From Alcanivorax sp. DG881 (lineage in GTDB: Bacteria > Pseudomonadota > Gammaproteobacteria > Pseudomonadales > Alcanivoracaceae), in assembly GCF_000155615.1 (NCBI RefSeq), contig NZ_DS989915.1, positions 3,031,038 through 3,095,037 on the forward strand: a stretch of 64,000 nucleotides of DNA, written 5' to 3'. The notes beneath the pieces are model-generated. The model made no database searches and was not told where the DNA came from. It saw only the letters and a list, made by a program, of their open reading frames with translations. Made by a program: the position numbers and the translations under genes. Shown piece after piece: positions 53,984 through 63,756 of this stretch (position 1 is the stretch's first letter; the number at the start of each line of letters is the position of its first letter).

Positions 53984-53986
53984 GCT

Positions 53987-54014
53987 CTTGAGTTTGGCCC
54001 AATCGGACCCATTT
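53987..54014 (+). promoter_or_regulatory. Sigma-32 heat-shock promoter of clpB
   Basis: CTTGAG and ACCCATTT separated by 14 bp. They match the sigma-32 consensus CTTGAA and CCCCATNT with one change each, and the spacing is in the accepted range. The start codon of clpB is ~100 bp downstream. Confidence 0.75.
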
Positions 54015-54116
54015 AACTCTCAGTTGATTGATAACCGGTGATCCCTTCTCTATAGGTAAGAGCGCCTTGCCGTCAGGGAGGCGTTGTGCGGATCACGACC
54101 GGATAGGAGAGTAACA

Positions 54117-56714
54117 ATGCGAATGGATAAACTCACCGCCCGCTTGCAGGAAGCCCTGTCAGACGCGCAATCCCTGGCCGTGGGGCAAGGCAACAGCTCC
54201 ATTGAACCGGTCCATCTGATGCTGGCGTTGATGCAGCAGCAGGGTGGCGCTGCCCGGCCCTTGCTGGAAAAAGCCGGTGCCAACAGCGCCGATGTGATCA
54301 CCGCCCTGAATATGGCCGTGGACAAGCTGCCCACCGTGAATAACTTCAATGGCGACGTGCAGATGGGCCAGGCCACCGGCCGCCTGCTGAACCTTGCCGA
54401 TCGTGAGGCCCAGCAGCGCGGTGACCAGTACCTGTCTACAGAAGTGGTGTTGCTGGCGGCCTGTGACGATAACGGCGAGCTGGGCAAGCTGTTCAAGAAC
54501 GCCGGTGTGACCCGCAAGGTGCTGGCGGAAAAAATTGCTGAAGTGCGCGGGGGTGAAGCGGTGAATGATCCCAATGCGGAAGACAAGCGCGAGGCGCTGG
54601 ACAAGTACACCGTCAACCTGACCGAGCGGGCCGAGTCCGGCAAGCTGGACCCGGTGATTGGCCGTGACGATGAAATCCGCCGCACCATCCAGGTGTTGCA
54701 GCGTCGCACCAAAAACAACCCGGTTCTGATTGGTGAGCCCGGCGTGGGCAAGACCGCCATCGTGGAAGGTCTCGCCCAACGTATCGTGAACGGTGAAGTG
54801 CCAGAAGGTCTGAAAGACAAACAGGTGCTGTCTCTGGATATGGCCGCGCTGATCGCCGGAGCCAAGTACCGGGGTGAATTCGAAGAACGCCTGAAAGCGG
54901 TGCTCAATGAGTTGGGCAAGCAGGAAGGGCGCATCATTCTGTTCATCGATGAACTGCATACCATGGTAGGCGCAGGCAAGGGCGAAGGGTCCATGGATGC
55001 GGGCAATATGCTCAAGCCGGCGCTGGCCCGGGGCGAATTGCACTGCGTGGGCGCTACCACCCTGGACGAGTACCGCCAGTACATCGAGAAGGATGCGGCG
55101 CTGGAGCGTCGTTTTCAGAAGGTGTTGGTGGATGAGCCCACGGTGGAGGACACCATCGCGATTCTGCGTGGCCTGAAAGAGCGTTATGAAGTGCACCACG
55201 GTGTCGATATCACCGATGGCGCCATTATCGCCGCCGCGCGCTTGAGCCATCGCTACATCACCGACCGGCAGCTGCCGGACAAGGCCATCGACCTGATCGA
55301 CGAGGCGGGCAGCCGTATCCGTATGGAAATTGATTCCATGCCGGAAGAAATGGACCGTCTGGACCGCCGCCTGATCCAGCTAAAGATGGAACGCGAAGCG
55401 CTGCGCAAGGAAGAAGATGATGCCAGCCGCAAGCGTCTGGAGAAGCTGGAAGAAGAGATCGACGAACTGGAAAAACAGTATGCCGATTTGGAAGAAATCT
55501 GGCAGGCGGAAAAAGCTGCCCTGCAGGGCGCTGCGGAATACAAGGCAGAGCTGGAGCAGGCGCGGGTGGAAATGGAGCAGGCGCGTCGCGCCGGCGACCT
55601 GAGTCGCATGTCCGAGCTGCAGTACGGGCAGATTCCGGAGCTGGAAAAGAAAGTGCAGGATGCCCAGGACCGCGAAGAGCAGGCCCAGGCGGAAACCCAG
55701 CTGCTGCGCAACAAGGTCACCGACGAGGAAATCGCCGAGGTAGTGGCCAAGTGGACCGGTATTCCCGTGTCGAAAATGCTGGAAGGCGAGAAAGACAAAC
55801 TGCTGCGTATGGAAGAGGCCCTGCACGACCGGGTCGTCGGGCAGGACGAAGCCGTGGAAGCGGTGGCCAACGCGGTGCGCCGCTCACGGGCCGGCTTGTC
55901 GGACCCGAACCGGCCCAACGGTAGTTTCCTGTTCCTTGGCCCCACCGGGGTGGGCAAGACGGAACTGTGCAAGGCGCTGGCCAACTTCCTGTTCGACACC
56001 GAAGAAGCCATGGTGCGTATCGACATGTCCGAGTTTATGGAGAAGCACTCCGTGGCACGGCTGGTGGGTGCCCCTCCGGGCTATGTGGGATATGAGGAAG
56101 GCGGCTACCTCACTGAACTGGTGCGCCGTAAGCCCTACTCGGTGGTCTTGCTCGATGAAGTGGAAAAGGCGCACCCGGATGTGTTCAACATTCTGTTGCA
56201 GGTGCTGGATGATGGGCGCCTGACCGATGGCCAGGGCCGCACCGTGGACTTCCGCAATACCGTGGTAGTGATGACGTCGAACCTGGGGTCGGACCTGATC
56301 CAGAAACTGGCGGGGGCTGATGCGCAATCCGGTAGTGATTATGAGGCCATGAAGTCTGCGGTGATGGAGGTGGTGGGTAGCCACTTCCGGCCGGAGTTTA
56401 TCAACCGGGTGGATGAAACCGTGGTGTTCCATCCGTTGGCGAAGGATCAGCTCAAGGGCATCGCGTCGATTCAGCTGGGCTTTTTGCAAAAAAGACTGGC
56501 GGAGCGGGACATTGGTCTGGCACTCAGCAACGAGGCGCTGGACAAGTTGGTGGATGCCGGTTTCGATCCTGTCTACGGGGCGCGGCCGCTCAAGCGAGCC
56601 ATTCAGCAGCAGCTGGAGAACCCGTTGGCCCAATCGCTATTGAGGGGCGAGTACCTTCAGGGTGATACCATCCATGTAGGGGTGGAGGATGAGCGCTTTA
56701 CCTTTAACCGTTAA
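54117..56714 (+). CDS. clpB: ATP-dependent disaggregase ClpB
   Basis: 865 residues. Clp N-terminal domain ([21 protein letters not shown]...), first AAA+ domain with GEPGVGKTA near 205, the coiled-coil middle domain (about 400-530; rich in Glu/Lys/Arg/Leu), second AAA+ domain with GPTGVGKTE near 605, and C-terminal [12 protein letters not shown]. It resolves protein aggregates with DnaK. TAGGAG precedes the ATG, and a sigma-32 promoter lies ~100 bp upstream. Confidence 0.98.
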   Translation: MRMDKLTARLQEALSDAQSLAVGQGNSSIEPVHLMLALMQQQGGAARPLLEKAGANSADVITALNMAVDKLPTVNNFNGDVQMGQATGRLLNLADREAQQRGDQYLSTEVVLLAACDDNGELGKLFKNAGVTRKVLAEKIAEVRGGEAVNDPNAEDKREALDKYTVNLTERAESGKLDPVIGRDDEIRRTIQVLQRRTKNNPVLIGEPGVGKTAIVEGLAQRIVNGEVPEGLKDKQVLSLDMAALIAGAKYRGEFEERLKAVLNELGKQEGRIILFIDELHTMVGAGKGEGSMDAGNMLKPALARGELHCVGATTLDEYRQYIEKDAALERRFQKVLVDEPTVEDTIAILRGLKERYEVHHGVDITDGAIIAAARLSHRYITDRQLPDKAIDLIDEAGSRIRMEIDSMPEEMDRLDRRLIQLKMEREALRKEEDDASRKRLEKLEEEIDELEKQYADLEEIWQAEKAALQGAAEYKAELEQARVEMEQARRAGDLSRMSELQYGQIPELEKKVQDAQDREEQAQAETQLLRNKVTDEEIAEVVAKWTGIPVSKMLEGEKDKLLRMEEALHDRVVGQDEAVEAVANAVRRSRAGLSDPNRPNGSFLFLGPTGVGKTELCKALANFLFDTEEAMVRIDMSEFMEKHSVARLVGAPPGYVGYEEGGYLTELVRRKPYSVVLLDEVEKAHPDVFNILLQVLDDGRLTDGQGRTVDFRNTVVVMTSNLGSDLIQKLAGADAQSGSDYEAMKSAVMEVVGSHFRPEFINRVDETVVFHPLAKDQLKGIASIQLGFLQKRLAERDIGLALSNEALDKLVDAGFDPVYGARPLKRAIQQQLENPLAQSLLRGEYLQGDTIHVGVEDERFTFNR

Positions 56715-56738
56715 TCGTCCCTTTGGACTTGGCTAAAG

Positions 56739-56771
56739 AAAAGCCGCCGGTGTCATGCCGGCGGCTTTTTT
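56739..56771. terminator. Rho-independent terminator between clpB and the DUF4124 gene
   Basis: GCCGCCGG and CCGGCGGC arms with A-rich left flank and a T-run on the right. It can serve both converging genes. Confidence 0.93.
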
Positions 56772-56795
56772 GTGGCAGTGCCTGTTTGCCCGGGA

Positions 56796-57257
56796 TTAGC
56801 GTGCTTCGCACTTCTCCAGTGCGCTACGGGTGTCGGCGAGCATCTTGTCCCTGACGTCCTGGTCGATCACTTCCAGCTCGCCTGTTTCCGGGTTCTTGCG
56901 CCGTACGGTGGGCTTGTTGGTCAGCGTTTCCAGATTCTTGCGGTGCTGTTCGCAACGCTCTTGGGCCACGGCTTCCGGTTCCGTTTCCAGTCGTTTTTCT
57001 TCTCTGGCCTGAGTGGCCGCAGCCTCCTTGGCTTTTTGTGCTGCTTCCCTTTTGGCCTCAAGGGCTTCGATGGCCTCGCTCTGATCCGAGCTGGCATTGG
57101 CGCGGGTGTTTACTTCGGTCGCGTTCGCCCCCTGTGGAGGCTGGGCGTCGTAATGGGTAACGCCTTTGTCGTCCACCCACTTATAGAACTTGGCCGCCGG
57201 GCTCAGGCTGGAAATGGCGAGCAGGGCGGCCCCAAGGATCAGGCTGAATTTTGTCAT
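56796..57257 (-). CDS. DUF4124-domain periplasmic protein
   Basis: 153 residues. A signal peptide ends near residue 22. The DUF4124 signature follows, AKFYKWVDDKGVTHYDAQPPQGA, at about 22-44. The rest is a charged helix/coiled coil rich in Glu, Lys and Ala with two Cys (QERCEQHRK and ALEKCEAR). Exported proteins with this domain are common in gammaproteobacteria and of unknown function. It converges with clpB. To its other side is the long ilvI leader region. Confidence 0.88.
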   Translation of the reverse strand: MTKFSLILGAALLAISSLSPAAKFYKWVDDKGVTHYDAQPPQGANATEVNTRANASSDQSEAIEALEAKREAAQKAKEAAATQAREEKRLETEPEAVAQERCEQHRKNLETLTNKPTVRRKNPETGELEVIDQDVRDKMLADTRSALEKCEAR

Positions 57258-57522
57258 GGTGTCAGTCTTCTTATGATTTCGGGTGATTCATCAGACTTTA
57301 GCATGACGTGAGAAAGGGATTTTCTGCAACCTAAAGTCGACCAAGGGCTTTGATTGGCCGCACATTTCTGCCAAAATTATGGCTTTCCGGAGATCGGGAC
57401 CCGCATTCGCTTACCGGCGTGTGTGAGGCCGGGACCCGGGGCACCGTTACCGCGATGTCCTGCCAGCAGTATCACTGCACTCTCGTCCCGCTGTGGGAGC
57501 CTCCGGAGGTTTCTCATTCCTG

Positions 57523-57787
57523 GCAGGCTGTTAAAAAGCCGCTTGTGAACTCAGTCTTTCAGACTGGCCTGCAATCTAGGCGCAATTTTGAAGGTGTGTG
57601 TCGACCCATCGAGAAATTGCAACAACGAGTGCGGGCCAGCCTGAAAGACCCGAAGGGCGAGTCCTGAAGCGCCCATCAGCTGCGCTATGTCGCTAGGAAA
57701 GGGGGCCACCCTGTCCGTCGCGACATAGCACATCAGCTGCACGCTTCAGGACACGCTGAGTACGCAAGGGGCTTTTTGACAGCCTGC
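57523..57787. repeat. MITE-like 265-bp element upstream of ilvI
   Basis: Terminal inverted repeats 57523-57554 and 57756-57787 match at 28 of 32 positions (GCAGGCTGT at the left tip, ACAGCCTGC at the right). Inside is a second inverted pair (TCCTGAAGCG with CGCTTCAGGA, and GCTATGTCGC with GCGACATAGC). It has only a short, probably meaningless frame of 63 codons on the minus strand. Ends, size and lack of coding fit a non-autonomous mobile element. No clear target duplication is visible. Confidence 0.7.
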
Positions 57788-57970
57788 TAAAGCGGGAGTA
57801 CTCCCTTTCAGGTTTGCAGTTCCTCCGTGTCGCCCTTCCCAGCCTGCGTTCGTGTCGGCCACCTCCGACAGGACCCCTGAGCACCCAAATACGGTGCTTT
57901 CCGCAGGCAGCAGAACACCGTCCCGCTGCGTGGCAGTGGGTTGTATGCATTCAAATTTGAGGTAGCAACC
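57788..57970 (+). other. Long non-coding leader of ilvI, possibly structured RNA
   Basis: With the MITE-like element, 713 bp separate the DUF4124 start from ilvI. This last part contains several potential stems (for example GCACC/GGTGC at about 57879-57895) but no leader peptide rich in Leu, Val or Ile codons and no terminator with a T-run. The part before the element (57258-57522) holds no recognisable gene and presumably the promoter. Marine gammaproteobacteria are known to carry a conserved ilvB leader (the ilvB-OMG RNA class); I cannot test whether this one matches. Confidence 0.4.
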
Positions 57971-59692
57971 GTGGAAATGTTATCCGGCGCGGAAATGGTG
58001 GTCCGTGCGCTGCAAGACGAGGGAGTGGAGTACATCTTCGGGTATCCCGGAGGGTCCGTACTGCACATTTACGATGCATTGTTCCAGCAGGACTCTGTCA
58101 GCCACATTCTGGTCCGTCACGAGCAGGCGGCTACCCATGCGGCGGACGGCTATGCCCGTGCCACCGGCAAGCCGGGTGTGGTCATGGTGACCTCCGGGCC
58201 GGGCGCTACTAACGCCATTACCGGCCTGGCCACCGCTTTTATGGACTCGATTCCCATGGTGGTGTTGTCCGGTCAGGTACGCTCTGACTGGATTGGCGAT
58301 GACGCCTTCCAGGAAACCGACATGATTGGTGTGTCCCGTCCGGTGGTGAAGCACAGCTTCATGGTCCGTGACGCGAAAGACATCCCGGAGATCATGAAGA
58401 AGGCTTTCTATATTGCCACCACCGGCCGTCCCGGCCCGGTGCTGGTGGATATTCCCAAGGATCAGACAGCGCCGAACGTCAAGAATCCTTACGAGTATCC
58501 CAAGAAAGTGAAGATGCGCTCCTACGCGCCGGTCAGCCGTGGCCATTCCGGCCAGATCCGCAAGGCGCTGGACGAGCTGATGAAAGCCAAGCGCCCGGTG
58601 ATTTACGCCGGTGGCGGCGTGGTGCAGGGCGAGGGCAGCGAGCTGCTGACCCAGTTGGCTCACCGTCTCAATTTTCCGGTGACCAATACCCTGATGGGGC
58701 TGGGGGGCTTCCCCGGCACCGATCGCCAGAACGTAGGCATGTTGGGCATGCACGGCACCTACGAAGCCAACATGACCATGCACAGCTCCGATGTGATTCT
58801 GGCGGTGGGCGCCCGTCTGGACGACCGGGTGACCAACAACGTCAAGAAGTTCTGTCCGGGCGCCAAGATCATCCATATCGATATCGACCCGGCGACCATC
58901 TCCAAGAACATCATGGCGCACATTCCCATTGTGGGCCCGGTTCAGCAGGTGCTGGAAGAGATGCTGGCGGCGCTGGACGAGCACGGCGGCGAGCCGGACC
59001 GCAAGGCGTTGGAGCGCTGGTGGGAAGAAATCGACGGCTGGCGCAAAGTGCATGGCATGCGGTATGAGACCAACGAAGACGGTCCCATGAAGCCCCAGCA
59101 GGTGGTACAGGCGTTGTACAAGGCCACCAAGGGTGATGCCTATGTGACCTCCGACGTGGGTCAGCACCAGATGTTTGCGGCTCAGTATTACCAGTACGAC
59201 AAGCCGCGTCGCTGGATCAACTCCGGTGGCCTCGGGACCATGGGCTTCGGCCTGCCGGCGGCCATGGGCGTGCAGTTTGCGTTCCCGGAAGCAACGGTTG
59301 CCTGTGTGACCGGTGAAGGCTCCATCCAGATGAATATCCAGGAGCTGTCAACCTGCCTGCAGTATGGCTTGCCGGTGAAGGTCATCAACATCAATAACCA
59401 GGCGCTGGGCATGGTGCGCCAGTGGCAGGACATGCAGTACGGTGGCCGCCATAGCCAGTCCTACATGGAGTCCCTGCCGGACTTCGTCAAGCTGGCTGAG
59501 TCCTATGGCCATGTGGGCATGAAGATCACCAAGATCGAGGATCTGGACGGGGCCATGGAGGAAGCCTTTGCCCTGAAAGATCGCCTGGTATTCATGGATA
59601 TTTATGTTGACCCCACCGAGCACGTGTACCCGATGCAGATTGCAGACGGTTCCATGCGTGATATGTGGCTGAGCAAGACGGAGCGGACCTGA
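57971..59692 (+). CDS. ilvI: Acetolactate synthase large subunit
   Basis: 573 residues. ThDP-binding enzyme: Glu of activation in [15 protein letters not shown] near 49, FAD/ThDP domains, and the [18 protein letters not shown] motif near 446 with the metal site. It condenses two pyruvates, or pyruvate and 2-oxobutyrate, for valine, leucine and isoleucine synthesis. GTG 57971 (MEMLSGAEM...) is chosen because GAGG ends 8 nt before it and because Pseudomonas IlvI begins the same way (MELLSGGEM). Overlaps ilvH by 1 nt. Confidence 0.96.
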   Translation: MEMLSGAEMVVRALQDEGVEYIFGYPGGSVLHIYDALFQQDSVSHILVRHEQAATHAADGYARATGKPGVVMVTSGPGATNAITGLATAFMDSIPMVVLSGQVRSDWIGDDAFQETDMIGVSRPVVKHSFMVRDAKDIPEIMKKAFYIATTGRPGPVLVDIPKDQTAPNVKNPYEYPKKVKMRSYAPVSRGHSGQIRKALDELMKAKRPVIYAGGGVVQGEGSELLTQLAHRLNFPVTNTLMGLGGFPGTDRQNVGMLGMHGTYEANMTMHSSDVILAVGARLDDRVTNNVKKFCPGAKIIHIDIDPATISKNIMAHIPIVGPVQQVLEEMLAALDEHGGEPDRKALERWWEEIDGWRKVHGMRYETNEDGPMKPQQVVQALYKATKGDAYVTSDVGQHQMFAAQYYQYDKPRRWINSGGLGTMGFGLPAAMGVQFAFPEATVACVTGEGSIQMNIQELSTCLQYGLPVKVININNQALGMVRQWQDMQYGGRHSQSYMESLPDFVKLAESYGHVGMKITKIEDLDGAMEEAFALKDRLVFMDIYVDPTEHVYPMQIADGSMRDMWLSKTERT

Positions 59693-60183
59693 TGCGTCGA
59701 ATTATTTCTATCCTGATGGAAAATGAGCCGGGCGCACTGAGCCGGGTAATCGGTCTGTTCTCCCAGCGGGGTTACAACATCGAAACCTTGTCGGTGGCGC
59801 CCACCGAAGACAGCACCTTGTCTCGCCTGACGCTGACCACCTTCGGTAATGATCTGAAAATCGAGCAGATCACCAAGCACCTGAACAAGCTGATCGAAGT
59901 GGTGAAGCTGGTGGATCTCACCGAAGGGCCGCACATCGAGCGCGAGCTGATGCTGATCAAGGTGAAGGCCACCGGCGCTCAGCGCGCTGAGGTGAAGCGG
60001 TCCGTGGATATTTTCCGTGGCCAGATCGTGGATGTGACCAGCACGGTCTATACCATTCAGCTCACCGGTGCATCGGACAAGCTGGACGCCTTTATCGGCG
60101 CCATTGGGGAAACCCAGGTGCTGGAAGTGGTCCGTTCCGGCGTGTCCGGCATTGCCCGCGGTGAAAAGGTATTGAGCTTGTAG
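59692..60183 (+). CDS. ilvH: Acetolactate synthase regulatory subunit
   Basis: 163 residues, same length as E. coli IlvH. The N-terminal ACT domain (RRIISILMENEPGALSRVIGLFSQRGYNIETLSVAPTED) binds valine for feedback inhibition. It starts with ATG at 59692, overlapping the ilvI stop (TGATG). A heptad element with a terminator follows directly. Confidence 0.97.
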   Translation: MRRIISILMENEPGALSRVIGLFSQRGYNIETLSVAPTEDSTLSRLTLTTFGNDLKIEQITKHLNKLIEVVKLVDLTEGPHIERELMLIKVKATGAQRAEVKRSVDIFRGQIVDVTSTVYTIQLTGASDKLDAFIGAIGETQVLEVVRSGVSGIARGEKVLSL

Positions 60184-60186
60184 AAA

Positions 60187-60288
60187 GCCCGACGCCTGAC
60201 GCTGTATGCCAGATGAAAAAGCCGCTCTTCGGAGCGGCTTTTTTTGGTTTTAAGCGTCAGGCATCGGGCCTTTCGGCGTCAGGCGTCA
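60187..60288. repeat. Heptad inverted-repeat element, family B, between ilvH and ilvY
   Basis: Left heptads from 60187 (GCCCGAC, GCCTGAC and on), an intrinsic terminator, then right heptads 60254-60288 (GCGTCAG, GCATCGG, and two GGCGTCA). GCCCGACGCCTGACGCT is inverted at 60254-60270 with one mismatch. The ilvY stop codon lies within the fourth right heptad. Confidence 0.82.
60216..60245. terminator. Terminator inside a heptad element
   Basis: AAAAA, GCCGCTC, loop TTCG, GAGCGGC, then a T-run. It ends ilvIH and can act on ilvY transcripts too. Confidence 0.94.
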
Positions 60289-61166
60289 CTAACCTGCGAC
60301 CAGAAGGCATTGATGAGCGGTTCTTCCTGGCGTCGCTCCTGGGTAAACAGGCCTACCTCGTAAGGTGCCAGGGCGGGTTGTACATCCAGTTGCCGGGTGC
60401 GCCCGGCCAACGGGCTGTTATCCAGCACAATCTTGGGAACCACGCCCACCCCGAAGCCCAGGCTCACCATGCTCACTATTGCCTCGTTGCCACTGACCTG
60501 GGCATAGATGTGTGGTTTGACGCCAAGCTGACGAAACCAGCGATCTACCCGGTCCCGCGCCAGTCCTTCCTCGGAGAGGATCATGGGGATGTCTTCCCAG
60601 GCTGACTTATTCGCCGCGCCGTTGAGGCGCTCGGCCTGCTGGGTTTGCCCGGCCTGGGCGATGAACAACAGTGGTGACCGGGCGATAGGGCGAAAGGCGA
60701 TGCCTGCGGGCAGGTGGTCGGGGCGCGCGCCAATGGCGATATCCTCTTCGCCCTGCTGGATGCGCTGCACGGCCTGCGCCGGGTCGCCGGTATGCAGCTT
60801 CAGTTCGATACGCGGGTATTGGTGTCGAAAGCTGCTGAGCAGATCGTAGAGAAAGCTGTAGCTGGCGGTAACGGAGCAATACAGGCTCAATTCACCCTGC
60901 AGAATGCGGCGGTCCTCTTGCAGGGCATGACGAAGCCCGTCCCAGCGCATCAAGGTGTCACGGGCGTATTCCTGAAAGCGTTGACCTTCCCGGGTCAGGG
61001 TGACGCTGCGGTTGTCCCGGTAGAACAACGGCACGCCCAGCTCGTCCTCCAGCTGCTGAATGGTGCGGCTGAGCGTGGAGGGGCTGACGTGGCACATGGA
61101 GCTGGTGCGTCCGAAGTGCAGGGTGTCGGCCAAGGTCAGGAACAGGCGCAGGGGTTTGGTGTCCAT
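60279..61166 (-). CDS. ilvY: LysR-family regulator IlvY
   Basis: 295 residues. N-terminal helix-turn-helix (RPLRLF...LHFGRTSSMCHVSPSTLSRTIQQLEDELG) and a LysR effector domain closely parallel to E. coli IlvY (DNRSVTLTREGQRF, GELSLYCSVTASYSFL, GNEAIVSMVSLGFGVGVVPKIVL). It activates the divergent ilvC in response to acetolactate or acetohydroxybutyrate. The start is MDTKPLRLF at 61166, matching the family. The final codons for SDA and the stop come from a heptad repeat. Confidence 0.95.
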   Translation of the reverse strand: MDTKPLRLFLTLADTLHFGRTSSMCHVSPSTLSRTIQQLEDELGVPLFYRDNRSVTLTREGQRFQEYARDTLMRWDGLRHALQEDRRILQGELSLYCSVTASYSFLYDLLSSFRHQYPRIELKLHTGDPAQAVQRIQQGEEDIAIGARPDHLPAGIAFRPIARSPLLFIAQAGQTQQAERLNGAANKSAWEDIPMILSEEGLARDRVDRWFRQLGVKPHIYAQVSGNEAIVSMVSLGFGVGVVPKIVLDNSPLAGRTRQLDVQPALAPYEVGLFTQERRQEEPLINAFWSQVSDA

Positions 61167-61197
61167 GGGGTATCCGGTTGGTGCTGTGGCTCCATTG

Positions 61198-61217
61198 TTG
61201 CAGAAAAAGGAATGCAA
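61198..61217. promoter_or_regulatory. Candidate IlvY operator between ilvY and ilvC
   Basis: TTGCA and TGCAA with a 10-nt centre, a symmetrical LysR-type site in the divergent region, 31 bp before the ilvY start and 120 bp before ilvC. The position fits IlvY's known dual role of activating ilvC and repressing itself. Confidence 0.6.
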
Positions 61218-61319
61218 TGTTTCAAATATATCATTTTACGCAACAAGGCGGATGCCCTAGAGTACTGGCCCATCAGGCGGGCGCGTATTGCGTGCCGCGC
61301 CGTTACCCTTTTCTCCTAA

Positions 61320-62360
<1,041 letters not shown>

Positions 62361-62378
62361 GCGCTTGTCCTGATCTTC

Positions 62379-62407
62379 AAAAAACGCGGCTTCGGCCGCG
62401 TTTTTTG
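62379..62407 (+). terminator. Rho-independent terminator of ilvC
   Basis: A-run, ACGCGGC, loop TTCG, GCCGCGT and a T-run, 19 bp after the ilvC stop. Confidence 0.94.
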
Positions 62408-62456
62408 TTTGAGGGCACTGCGTTACACTAGCGCCATCATTAATGGGTGGATAACC

Positions 62457-63233
62457 ATGCAGGATAACGACAAGACAACAGCGACGGATACGCCGGAAAC
62501 CTTTGAGGTTGTGGAAGCAGAGCATCGCACAGGCGCTCGCCACAAGGGGGTGTATCTGCTGCCGAACCTGTTTACCACGGCGGCTCTGTTCGCCGGGTTC
62601 TACGCCATCGTGGCGGCCATGAACGGGCATTTTGAGAATGCCGCTCTGGGGATCATCATTGCTGGCGTCCTGGACGGGATGGACGGCGGCGTGGCGCGCA
62701 TGACCAATACCCAGAGCAAATTCGGGGCGGAGTACGACTCCCTCTCCGATTGTGTGGCCTTCGGCGTAGCACCGGGGCTGGTGGCATATGCCTGGGCGCT
62801 ATCCGGGCTTGGCAAGTTTGGCTGGGTGGCGGCGTTCATTTATGTGGCCTGTGCTGCCTTGCGGCTGGCGCGGTTCAACGTGCAGGCGGAAACCACCGAC
62901 AAACGCTTCTTCATCGGTTTGCCTAGCCCCACCGGCGCGGGGCTGGTAGCGACCCTGGTGTGGCTTGGGGCCAGCCGTGGCATCGAAGGTGCGGATATCT
63001 CCTGGCTGGTGGCCGTGGTGGTCGCGGGGGCGGGCCTGCTGATGGTGTCGTCGGTGAAATACCACTCATTCAAGGAATTTCACATTGGTCGCGTGCCCTT
63101 CAAGATGCTGCTGGGGGTCATTATTGCCTTTGCCATCGTTTTTCTGGATCCGCCGTTGGTATTGCTGAGCGTGGCGGTGATCTATGTGGCGGTGGGTTTG
63201 CTGATGAGTTTGTGGCAACTGCGCAAGCATTAA
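62457..63233 (+). CDS. pssA: CDP-diacylglycerol-serine O-phosphatidyltransferase
   Basis: 258 residues with 6-8 membrane helices. The CDP-alcohol phosphotransferase motif D-G-x2-A-R-x8-G-x3-D-x3-D is present in LDGMDGGVARMTNTQSKFG followed by AEYDSLSD. It makes phosphatidylserine, the precursor of phosphatidylethanolamine. It is the membrane-integral (Bacillus/Pseudomonas-like) type rather than the soluble E. coli type. ATG 62457 is the best start; the ribosome binding site is weak. pssA next to ilvC is common in gammaproteobacteria. Confidence 0.94.
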   Translation: MQDNDKTTATDTPETFEVVEAEHRTGARHKGVYLLPNLFTTAALFAGFYAIVAAMNGHFENAALGIIIAGVLDGMDGGVARMTNTQSKFGAEYDSLSDCVAFGVAPGLVAYAWALSGLGKFGWVAAFIYVACAALRLARFNVQAETTDKRFFIGLPSPTGAGLVATLVWLGASRGIEGADISWLVAVVVAGAGLLMVSSVKYHSFKEFHIGRVPFKMLLGVIIAFAIVFLDPPLVLLSVAVIYVAVGLLMSLWQLRKH

Positions 63234-63249
63234 CCGCTTTTGTTGCACA

Positions 63250-63277
63250 TAAAGGGCGCCCGCAGGGCGCCTTTTTT
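63250..63277 (+). terminator. Rho-independent terminator of pssA
   Basis: AAAG, GGCGCC, CGCAG, GGCGCC and a run of six T, 17 bp after the pssA stop. Confidence 0.9.
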
Positions 63278-63509
63278 GTATGGGGAGGATGGCTGCGGCG
63301 ACAGGAGTGATGAAAAAACCGGCAGCTGGCGCAAAAAAAGCGGTGGGTTATGGTATTTTCCTCTCCCGGCTGCGTATTTCCTGGAGCGGGAGGTTGCTGG
63401 TTCGGGATTTAAATCGCATAAGAAACGAGCGTTTTAGGCCGTTTTTGATGGTTTTTCATCCGTCCCGGCTAAAAGGTGACCGTTTGATAAAAAAGTGATG
63501 AAAAAAGTG
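63278..63509. other. Non-coding region upstream of the rRNA promoter
   Basis: I see no gene here. The last ~30 bp before the -35 are rich in A-tracts (for example TGATAAAAAAGTGATG), which fits an UP element and upstream activation region of an rrn promoter. Confidence 0.5.
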
Positions 63510-63537
63510 TTGACGGTCCCCCGTAAATCTCTAGAAT
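63510..63537 (+). promoter_or_regulatory. rRNA operon promoter P1
   Basis: TTGACG and TAGAAT with a 16-bp spacer, followed by a GC-rich discriminator (GCGCCCC). The 16-bp spacing and GC-rich discriminator are typical of rRNA promoters under stringent and growth-rate control. Confidence 0.85.
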
Positions 63538-63604
63538 GCGCCCCCACAGAGACGGCGGACACGGCAACACGCCAAGGACGCAGTCAGGAAGCCAAGGCTT
63601 CCAA

Positions 63605-63616
63605 GCTCTTTAACAA
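63605..63616 (+). promoter_or_regulatory. rrn antitermination boxA
   Basis: GCTCTTTAACAA, the boxA sequence of rRNA leader regions bound by NusB/NusE. It lies in the leader ~150 nt before 16S rRNA. Confidence 0.85.
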
Positions 63617-63756
63617 TCAGGCAAGCAAACGTGTGGGACCTGTTCGGGATGGAATCTTTAATAGATTTCAGTTCTGAACGAGTCAACAAAGTTTTTGTTA
63701 ATTCAGATGACGAACTGAGCATGTATTAAGTGCGTAGGCACTTTAAACGCTTTTCT

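Noticed and set aside
57551..57742. 63-codon minus-strand ORF as a gene
   Set aside because: It lies entirely within the inverted-repeat element and its sequence follows from the repeat stems; no ribosome binding site or known family.
57340..57970. ilv attenuator with leader peptide
   Set aside because: Short frames in the leader (for example one beginning MAFRRSGPAF) lack runs of Leu, Val or Ile codons, and there is no terminator with a T-run before ilvI.
57980..59167. 395-codon open frame on the minus strand
   Set aside because: Shadow of ilvI, which is unmistakable on the plus strand.
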